From an uncultured Desulfotomaculum sp. (GTDB taxonomy: Bacteria; Bacillota; Desulfotomaculia; Desulfotomaculales; Desulfotomaculaceae): DNA of 50,949 nt. Location: positions 1 through 50,949 of the forward strand of contig CAMKDG010000009.1 in assembly GCA_946411205.1 (NCBI GenBank). The letters run 5' to 3'. Position 1 is the first letter of the stretch; the number at the start of each line of letters is the position of its first letter. The notes beneath the pieces were generated by a model. It was not told where the DNA came from. It searched no databases and saw only the letters and a program-made list of their open reading frames with translations. Both the position numbers and the translations under genes were made by a program. Shown here piece by piece: positions 45,360 to 50,949 of this stretch.

Positions 45360-46820
45360 TCAAATCTTTTCTGTGCTGAGTAGGGTGTTAAGTAATTTTT
45401 CCAGCAACTCTTTCAAATCATCTGTGCTTTCAATGGAAGGTTGATAGGTATTTTTTAGATCCGCCAGTTGCCGTACACCATAGCCGACTTTGCGGATGTT
45501 AATCAAGTTCATGGGTGTGACATTATCAGAAGTAAACCCGCCGCCTGCTGCGCCGCAACCTAAGGTTAAGGCTGGAAACAGATTGGTTGTTGCGCCGATT
45601 CCCCCTAAACTGGAAGGCGTATTTACCAGTACTCTTGACACGGGTTTTTTCAGCGCAAACTCGCGAATTACATGCTCATTCTGCGAGTGAATAACCAGGG
45701 TATGCCCTCGTCCTTCATTGACCAGTAATTCTATGCATTTTTCACATGCATTCATCCAGTCCTTTTCAACGTAAAATGCCAGAACCGGGCAAAGTTTTTC
45801 TCTGGAGTACGGATTGGTGGGAGACACATATTTTTGTTCTGAAATTAATACCTTGGTATCTTCAGGAACACACATACCAATGCGTCGTGCCAACTCCGTA
45901 GCCGATTTACCAACAATTTCCGGATTTATACTGCCATCACGGCGAAAAAAATACTTACTCAGCTGTTCCGACTCCAGGGTCGACATGAAGTAAGCTCCAT
46001 TTCGCTTAAGCTCTTGCCTTACTTCATCGGCAATACAGTCCTCAGCAACAATCGATTGTTCCGAAGCCGAGACAATTCCGTTATCGAAAGTTCTGCTGGC
46101 AATAATATCGGCTGCGGCTTTTTTGATGTCGGCAGAACGCTCAATAAAGGCGGGTCCGTTACCTGGACCTCCATAGATGGTTGGTTTGCCAGAGGTATAG
46201 GCCTCCCGAACCATCTTGGGAACACCTGTAATTAGAATCAGCGACGTGTCTTTGTGATTCATTAAGGCAACCGTTCCATCCACAGCCAATGTTCGCAAAT
46301 AGCCAATGGCACCACTGGGCAAGCCGCTTTCTTCCGCCGCCGGGATCAGGATATCGAGTACTTTAGCGATGGTTTTTTTAGCTTTCGGATGAGGAGAAAA
46401 AACAATGGCATTACCGGATTTTATGGCAATGAGAGCCTTATAGATGGTCGTAGATACAGGATTGGTTGACGGAGGTAACGCGACAACAACGCCAACAGGA
46501 ACACCAATATCCAGCGTCTTATTTTCTTTGTCTTCAGCAATGATACCAACGACTTTCATATCTTTAAGTTTCTGATAGAGAAAATCACTGGCAAAAATGT
46601 TTTTAACAAGCTTGTCCTGCCATTTACCAAAACCTGTTTCTTCATGGGACGTCATGGCCAGATCTTTGGCCTGCGCTGATACTGCTTTAGCCATCTGTCC
46701 GACAATTTTATCTAGTTTTTCCTGGGGGAAAGTTGCCAGTATCTTTTGCGCCTCGCGGGCGTTTTCCACAAGAATCCGAGCCTCTTGGACGGAGAGTAAA
46801 TCATTGTCAATTCTAGTCAT
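45360..46820 (-). CDS. Aldehyde dehydrogenase homologue with Ser in place of the catalytic Cys
   Basis: This 486-residue paralogue of the dehydrogenase at 32887 has the overall CoA-acylating fold (PSTNPVSTTIYKALIAIKSG, GGPGNGPAFIERSADI, TSDNVTPMNLINIRK). The active-site segment reads FDNGIVSASEQS; the usual FDNGTICASEQ has Cys where this has Ser (codon TCG). It is therefore unlikely to oxidise acetaldehyde by the normal thioester route. It may be a structural or regulatory partner, or use other chemistry. A C-terminal amphipathic helix (TDDLKELLEKLLNTLL) resembles an encapsulation peptide. GGGGGAG precedes the ATG. Confidence 0.93.
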   Translation of the reverse strand: MTRIDNDLLSVQEARILVENAREAQKILATFPQEKLDKIVGQMAKAVSAQAKDLAMTSHEETGFGKWQDKLVKNIFASDFLYQKLKDMKVVGIIAEDKENKTLDIGVPVGVVVALPPSTNPVSTTIYKALIAIKSGNAIVFSPHPKAKKTIAKVLDILIPAAEESGLPSGAIGYLRTLAVDGTVALMNHKDTSLILITGVPKMVREAYTSGKPTIYGGPGNGPAFIERSADIKKAAADIIASRTFDNGIVSASEQSIVAEDCIADEVRQELKRNGAYFMSTLESEQLSKYFFRRDGSINPEIVGKSATELARRIGMCVPEDTKVLISEQKYVSPTNPYSREKLCPVLAFYVEKDWMNACEKCIELLVNEGRGHTLVIHSQNEHVIREFALKKPVSRVLVNTPSSLGGIGATTNLFPALTLGCGAAGGGFTSDNVTPMNLINIRKVGYGVRQLADLKNTYQPSIESTDDLKELLEKLLNTLLSTEKI

Positions 46821-46869
46821 ATCTCAGTCACTCCCCCCTTTCCATCCAAAAAATAAAGATATTTACCAT

Positions 46870-47160
46870 TTAATAGTCGAGACTGTACCTAGCGATAATC
46901 TTCTGTATATCTGCATGTGGCCTGGCAATGACCAGGGAGCTATAAATCTTACCCACCTTGCTGGCTTCTTTGATGCCCGCCTCCACGGCTGCTTTCACCG
47001 CTCCCACGTCACCACGAACTACGACAGAAATTAGACCGGATGCCACATTTTCATATCCAATTAATTCCACATCTGCGGCTTTGCACATGGCATCCGCAGC
47101 TTCTAATACTGAAACCAAGCCAAACGTTTCTATGAACCCTAAAGCATCATTTTTCTCCAT
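46870..47160 (-). CDS. BMC-domain hexameric shell protein
   Basis: This 96-residue PduA/EutM-type shell protein shows [34 protein letters not shown] and VIARPHADI. It follows the shell gene at 47189 after 28 bases and precedes the Ser-type dehydrogenase. With 31932 and 47189 it gives three conventional facet hexamers. Confidence 0.96.
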   Translation of the reverse strand: MEKNDALGFIETFGLVSVLEAADAMCKAADVELIGYENVASGLISVVVRGDVGAVKAAVEAGIKEASKVGKIYSSLVIARPHADIQKIIARYSLDY

Positions 47161-47188
47161 GCGGCTTCTCCTTCCAGATAATCAATGT

Positions 47189-47488
47189 TTATTCCGCATC
47201 AATGTCATGTTTTGAAACAATCTTGCCTACCCGACTGATGGGGCGTGGCATGACGTGAGAGGCTGTCAGCTCACCAATGGCCGCCGCCGGCGCTGCACCG
47301 CTTTCCACAGCTGACCGTACGGCTGCCACATCGCCTTTCACCATGACTGTGACAAGCCCGGAACCCACGTTTTCATAGGAAACAAGAACAACGTCAGCAG
47401 TTTTCAACATGATATCCGCCGCTTGAATGGCCGGCACCATGCCCCTTGTTTCAACAAGGCCCAATGCTTCCTCACCAGAGTATTTCAT
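47189..47488 (-). CDS. BMC-domain hexameric shell protein
   Basis: This 99-residue single BMC-domain protein shows EEALGLVETRGMVPAIQAAD, ENVGSGLVTVMVKGDVAAVR and HVMPRP. AAAGGAG precedes the ATG. It is the first shell gene of the operon and lies just downstream of a strong hairpin at 47577-47615, which may stabilise the shell-encoding message. Confidence 0.96.
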   Translation of the reverse strand: MKYSGEEALGLVETRGMVPAIQAADIMLKTADVVLVSYENVGSGLVTVMVKGDVAAVRSAVESGAAPAAAIGELTASHVMPRPISRVGKIVSKHDIDAE

Positions 47489-47576
47489 CGAAACAACTCC
47501 TTTTTCACATTACTCCATTAACCAACCTATCAAGGTCTAGGCAGGCTCAGGAAAATACGTTCACATTTTGCTCGAC

Positions 47577-47615
47577 TTCAGGCAGGACCGGTCGTAAACG
47601 CCGTCCCTGCCTGAA
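47577..47615 (-). other. Intercistronic hairpin before the first shell gene
   Basis: A perfect 10-bp stem (TTCAGGCAGG with CCTGCCTGAA) extends inward imperfectly. It lies between the small winged-helix-like gene and the first BMC gene. No T run follows on the minus strand, so it is unlikely to be a complete terminator; it may be a processing or stability element. Confidence 0.65.
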
Positions 47616-47628
47616 AAAAGTGCTATGG

Positions 47629-47895
47629 TTAATCGGGGATGTAGTTGTTTATCGTTGCCGCTCCTTCTTCGTGGGCGCGGTAATACACTCTCAGTTCTCC
47701 CTTTTGATCAAGATCATATCTCGTTTCTTCCAGGAGTCCATTGGCCTCACCTGTCATGATGGCTTCAATGACAGCCGGTTTTTTCAATGCTTTGAAATGG
47801 CCGTAGTCCTTCTTTAACGCTTCAATCACATCGTCGGCACAGGCTTCTTTCACCTTTGTAAAATGCTTTAAAATAGCGTAATTCAGTGGTTTCAT
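47629..47895 (-). CDS. Small conserved protein of choline-compartment loci, winged-helix-like
   Basis: This 88-residue, mostly helical protein (MKPLNYAILKHFTKVKEACA, then DVIEALKKDYG, AVIEAIMTGEANGLLEETRY, ending INNYIPD) has the helix-helix-helix-wing spacing of a winged helix, but no family I can name. It starts four bases after the transporter stop, with AAGGAGG upstream. It could be a local regulator or an assembly factor. I recall similar small proteins next to choline transporters in other cut loci, but could not check this. Confidence 0.6.
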   Translation of the reverse strand: MKPLNYAILKHFTKVKEACADDVIEALKKDYGHFKALKKPAVIEAIMTGEANGLLEETRYDLDQKGELRVYYRAHEEGAATINNYIPD

Positions 47896-47899
47896 TGGC

Positions 47900-48988
47900 C
47901 TACGCCTCCTTCCTTCTGAATAAGTCTAAGGGATTCATCGCAATGATCAAAATACCCAATGCCATTACGATTGCGGCCACCCAGGCGATAGGCGGCAGAG
48001 CCCAGCCTTCCATACCGGCAAATACGCCGAGTACCAGCCAGCAGAAAAAGGGTCCCCAGAAGGAATAAGCGCCGTTACAGGCCATGCCGAGCGCCGCGCC
48101 GCACATGCTGTTGCCCTTATACCATAGGCTATAGGCAAATACGGCAAAGAAACCGCTAACCACAAACCAAATGATGGCAGGTCCGCTGGTAACAGCTTGG
48201 ACCACCAGTGAAGGGGCCAGACCGACATTTCCTGCCAGCATTGCCATAATCGGAACCAGGATAAGCAGATTGGAAAGACCGGAGGTGCTCTGACGGATGG
48301 TAATCCCAATCTCGTAATCGATCATGGAAGTTCCGTAACCTGCGATACATCCTTCCAAACCCCAGCCGAAGGCACAAATGAAAGCGATACAGATGCCGAG
48401 CAGTAGGTTTGGCGGCGCATCTGCGCTCATGCTGGTGCTGCCGATCATTAGAGCAGCGCTAAAGCAGATTGCAATACCAAGCAGCATACGAGGAGTTAGC
48501 TTTTGTTTGAATAAGATTCTGGCCATGATTGCCCCGATGGCCGGACAAAGAGCAGTAATTGGAATTACGATAGAACCAGCCATTTGAAGGGCGACAACAT
48601 AAGCAGTACTGGCAATCGGTCCCCCTAGCAGGGCGGCAAAGATCATCACTCTGCCCGGTTTCGTTTTCAGCGTCCTGAAATAGTCGCCCAGCTTTCCTTT
48701 GAAAGCGGCAATCCCGATACACCAGAGGGCACTTAAGGTGTCGTTCAGCGCGCTCCCCAGCGCCCCGAGCATGTAGGTAATCACAAAGGCTGACAGAGCG
48801 GCATTATTTACGCCATACCAGTCTGCCCAGACGCCATTCGCCATACCCAGAGTCATAAAGGCGGTATAAAGTCCGTAAAACATGCCGGAAAGGATAGCAA
48901 CGGTAACTCCCTTTTTGAAAAAATTAGATGATAGCTGTTTTTTTGCAGCAACCGCAGTTGCATTTGCAGAAGATAAACTGTTGTCCAT
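47900..48988 (-). CDS. DMT/EamA-type transporter, probable choline (or trimethylamine) carrier
   Basis: This 362-residue protein has about ten membrane helices arranged as two EamA-like halves (for example GGPIASTAYVVALQMAGSIV and ALCPAIGAIMARILFKQKLT). It is the first gene of the microcompartment operon, which suggests import of choline or export of trimethylamine; the sequence alone does not tell which. AAAGGAAG lies before the ATG. Confidence 0.85.
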   Translation of the reverse strand: MDNSLSSANATAVAAKKQLSSNFFKKGVTVAILSGMFYGLYTAFMTLGMANGVWADWYGVNNAALSAFVITYMLGALGSALNDTLSALWCIGIAAFKGKLGDYFRTLKTKPGRVMIFAALLGGPIASTAYVVALQMAGSIVIPITALCPAIGAIMARILFKQKLTPRMLLGIAICFSAALMIGSTSMSADAPPNLLLGICIAFICAFGWGLEGCIAGYGTSMIDYEIGITIRQSTSGLSNLLILVPIMAMLAGNVGLAPSLVVQAVTSGPAIIWFVVSGFFAVFAYSLWYKGNSMCGAALGMACNGAYSFWGPFFCWLVLGVFAGMEGWALPPIAWVAAIVMALGILIIAMNPLDLFRRKEA

Positions 48989-49354
48989 AGAAACTTCCTT
49001 TCATTTGCTTTTGATTTGACCGGTATCACTCTGCTCACCATAAAAAAATTGACTGATAATTCCCCAGATAATTAGTTGCCTTTATGATATCGCATGCAGT
49101 ACTTATTTTTTTGAATAATCAATAGCTATAATTTGCATTTTTATATCCAGTAAAATTTAGTTATTGTACTAAGGTGACTTTATTGAAAAATAGAGACAAG
49201 TGGTTTAATTTAACAAAATACCCAACCGAAACCGAAAGCCATTGTCAGACCAATATGTGGTTCAAATGCATTGATTTTGTTAGCTTTTTTTGCTAAAGTA
49301 TGTTTACAATAATTCTAAAATCCAAGTTTCACTATACTTGGTGGAGTAATATAG
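48989..49354. promoter_or_regulatory. Divergent control region between the cut operon and the choline-kinase-like gene
   Basis: This 366-base AT-rich region should hold both promoters. Toward the cut operon no perfect -35/-10 pair is seen; a GG-N10-GC element on the minus strand (TGGATATAAAAATGCA, about 49132-49148) weakly resembles a sigma-54 promoter. Toward the kinase gene TTGATT and TAAAGT spaced 17 lie near 49271-49299. A palindrome CCAAGT-N8-ACTTGG at 49322-49341 sits just before the kinase ribosome site and could be an operator. Confidence 0.4.
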
Positions 49355-50269
49355 ATGAGAATGGAAGAATTAATTCAAGAAAAGCTGCGTCAAGTTTTTC
49401 AGGACGAAGGTATTGTTTTCGATAAGTCCCGCTTTGCTGGTGGACTTACCAATTACAACTACATAATGAACATTCAGGGAATCGAATATGTCATCAGGCA
49501 ACCTGGCGGCATGACGGAACAGATTATTGATCGAAAAATCGAAGGGGTTAATAACAATATTGCCTCAGAGTTTGGTGTAAACTCTGATTGCATTTACTTT
49601 GATGAAAATAGCGGTATCAAAATAAGCATTTGCATTAAAGATAGCCAAAATATGGCGCAAGCCAATCCAAGCCTCCCCCAAAATATGGATGCCGTGGCCG
49701 GCTTAATGAAAAAGATTCACTCTTTTCCCAAACATTTTTTTAACCACTTCGATTGGCAGAAAGAGCTTGCCAAATACGAAAGGATTATCCAACAACAACG
49801 CGGTGATTTTTTCTATGATTACACAAGCCAAAAAGAGCAATTAATCAATTTTGTGCAAAAAAATATTAAAAGTACAAGTTTAGTCCCCTGCCACAATGAC
49901 ACAGTACCTGAGAACTTTGTCATTGACGGTACTGGCAGAACCTATCTGATAGACTGGGAGTATTCTGGAATGAATGATCCCTGTTGGGATGTGGCAGCTT
50001 ACATTCTTGAATCTAAACTATCTATAGAAGCGATCGACTATTTAACCCAGAGCTACTTTGGTCAGCCATTGACCCCAGAAGAAGAAATAAAAATAAAAAG
50101 CTTTATCATGGCACAGGACTTGCTCTGGACAGTCTGGGCTTTGATCAGGCATTACAATGGTGACGATTTTCTGGAATATTGCTGTTTTCGATATGAACGC
50201 TTCCGAAAAAATATCAAAATAATGACCCAATCAGCCCATTGTTCCATTGCCAGTATGGTCAAAAGTTAG
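49355..50269 (+). CDS. Choline-kinase/LicA-like phosphotransferase
   Basis: This 304-residue aminoglycoside-phosphotransferase-fold kinase shows an N-terminal GLTNYNYIM strand-loop typical of choline/ethanolamine kinases, the catalytic loop PCHNDTVPENF and the metal motif LIDWEYSGMNDPCWDVA. It probably phosphorylates choline or a similar amino alcohol in the cytoplasm. It is divergent from the choline compartment operon, suggesting that phosphorylation and degradation of the same substrate are balanced. The start has GGTGGAG eight bases upstream. Confidence 0.85.
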   Translation: MRMEELIQEKLRQVFQDEGIVFDKSRFAGGLTNYNYIMNIQGIEYVIRQPGGMTEQIIDRKIEGVNNNIASEFGVNSDCIYFDENSGIKISICIKDSQNMAQANPSLPQNMDAVAGLMKKIHSFPKHFFNHFDWQKELAKYERIIQQQRGDFFYDYTSQKEQLINFVQKNIKSTSLVPCHNDTVPENFVIDGTGRTYLIDWEYSGMNDPCWDVAAYILESKLSIEAIDYLTQSYFGQPLTPEEEIKIKSFIMAQDLLWTVWALIRHYNGDDFLEYCCFRYERFRKNIKIMTQSAHCSIASMVKS

Positions 50270-50316
50270 GGAGCTTAAGCCCTTGATCGTAAAAGGGTTT
50301 AAGCTCCCTATTTTGT
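50269..50316 (+). terminator. Terminator of the choline-kinase-like gene
   Basis: GGGAGCTTAA pairs with TTAAGCTCCC (about 50269-50308), with inner CCCTT/AAGGG, followed by TATTTTGTT. The stem begins at the stop codon. Confidence 0.92.
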
Positions 50317-50408
50317 TATGGTTAGCCTATTATTTTAGATAACTGATTAGAGTAGCATGTTTCATAACTACAATTTAACTAACGTATGTGTTGCATCTTG
50401 GCCCTGCA

Positions 50409-50949
50409 TTACGGGAGTGAGGATACTTTCACAATCGTAATGTCTGCCTGACAGGCTGTCTGTGGAATTGAAACTGCCGAACCCGTACCATTGACCAGCG
50501 TCAGCGTTGAAGGAACGCTTGTAACTCTAACCAGGGCTGTTCCTACAAGCTGACCGGTTACATTAGGCGAACAAGCTTGGGATCGGGCAGCGCCATTCAA
50601 TAAAAGATCAAAGCTAATAATGGTTGCAGGCGATGCGCCGTTCGTTGCTACCCACCAGTTGACAAGGTAATATCCCGGTTCATTTATGATAAAGTTGCCC
50701 GAGCCGAGCGTATAGGAAATGCTGCCTTTGATTAAACGAATATTATCAAAAGGCACAGGAGCTCCATTTGCAAGGCTCGATGAACCGCCAGTAACCCATG
50801 TGGTTTCAATAAGAGACGTTCCAGGTTCTGTACCAGTAGCGCCGGTGGCTCCAGTAACTCCAGTAGCTCCGGTAGGTCCAGTAACTCCGGTAGGTCCAGT
50901 AACTCCAGTAGCTCCGGTAGGTCCAGTAACTCCGGTAGGTCCAGTAACT
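50409..50949 (-). CDS. Collagen-like surface protein, C-terminal part (5' end outside window)
   Basis: The frame is open from the right window edge. Its first part is collagen-like, with about 14 Gly-X-Thr type triplets ([10 protein letters not shown] pattern). It is followed by [15 protein letters not shown] and a C-terminal beta-rich domain of about 130 residues resembling BclA/C1q-like trimerisation domains ([29 protein letters not shown]). Such proteins form hair-like filaments on spores (exosporium). A shorter internal start at 50756 is not the real one. The N-terminus and length are unknown. Confidence 0.88.
   Translation of the reverse strand, partial: VTGPTGVTGPTGATGVTGPTGVTGPTGATGVTGATGATGTEPGTSLIETTWVTGGSSSLANGAPVPFDNIRLIKGSISYTLGSGNFIINEPGYYLVNWWVATNGASPATIISFDLLLNGAARSQACSPNVTGQLVGTALVRVTSVPSTLTLVNGTGSAVSIPQTACQADITIVKVSSLP
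50851..50949 (-). repeat. 45-bp tandem repeat encoding Gly-X-Thr triplets
   Basis: Two identical 45-base units (50851-50895 and 50896-50940) and the start of a third (50941-50949) run to the window edge. Each encodes five collagen-like triplets. The exact identity suggests recent expansion or gene conversion. Confidence 0.9.

Noticed and set aside
47529-47556. Repeated-looking GCAGG sequences near 47540-47610 as a CRISPR or repeat array
   Set aside because: There are no regular units or spacers; only one inverted repeat is present.
49132-49148. GG-N10-GC element taken as a firm sigma-54 promoter for the cut operon
   Set aside because: Only the GG and GC positions fit, no sigma-54 activator is in the window, and the local regulator is AraC-type. 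It is kept only as a weak note.
50409-50756. Stand-alone 115-residue protein starting at 50756
   Set aside because: The frame continues upstream through collagen-like triplets to the window edge, and there is no ribosome site at 50756.

Overview
The window (about 45% GC by eye) comes from an anaerobic, spore-forming, Gram-positive sulfate reducer of the Desulfotomaculum/Desulforamulus/Desulfosporosinus kind. This rests on dissimilatory sulfite reductase genes at the left edge, strong AGGAGG-type ribosome binding sites with frequent TTG and GTG starts, a T-box leader, an Agr-type peptide signalling cassette, a spore-surface-like collagen protein at the right edge, and a glycyl-radical choline microcompartment.

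Layout. 1-2130: end of dsrA, dsrB, an unusually short dsrD-like gene and a terminator. 2192-3801: a two-gene membrane operon (DUF2157 and GDYXXLXY-like). 3949-14409: accessory genes, namely an aldo/keto reductase behind a MerR-type promoter, a secreted repeat protein with a two-component system, a membrane diguanylate cyclase, a PHP phosphoesterase, a MerR regulator, a metallo-beta-lactamase-fold lipase-like protein, and a decayed PAS-GGDEF gene. 14554-16623: an acyl-CoA synthetase under a T-box leader whose specifier reads as GUA (valine). 16787-18639: an MFS exporter and a MarR regulator. 18803-22376: a cadA/arsR metal-efflux region followed by a UGA-containing selenoprotein gene of the CC/Se-motif type that simple ORF calling splits. 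22571-29397: an agmatine-deiminase-like protein, DedA, a methyltransferase, an agrC-agrB-agrD cassette with an otherwise unlisted 47-residue AgrD-like peptide, gene remnants and a cyclophilin lipoprotein.

29595-50269 is the main system: a PocR-domain sensor kinase with an AraC-type response regulator, then a 21-gene operon on the minus strand (48988 down to 31932) for a GRM1-type choline-degrading bacterial microcompartment. CutC, activated by CutD, splits choline into trimethylamine and acetaldehyde. Aldehyde dehydrogenase, PduL and an iron-dependent alcohol dehydrogenase convert acetaldehyde to acetyl-CoA, acetyl phosphate and ethanol inside a shell built from BMC-domain hexamers, a PduT-like trimer, permuted PduU/GrpU-like proteins and an EutN pentamer. 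PduS and PduT suggest electron exchange across the shell. A DMT-type transporter opens the operon, and a choline-kinase-like gene is divergently transcribed from the same intergenic region.

The points most worth following up are the selenoprotein, the valine-type T-box on an acyl-CoA synthetase, the Agr cassette with a Ser-type peptide and a kinase lacking the H-box histidine, the second aldehyde dehydrogenase with its catalytic Cys replaced by Ser, the shell protein with a SAP-like tail, the short DsrD, and paired MerR-type promoters. All identifications are by eye; no searches were run.
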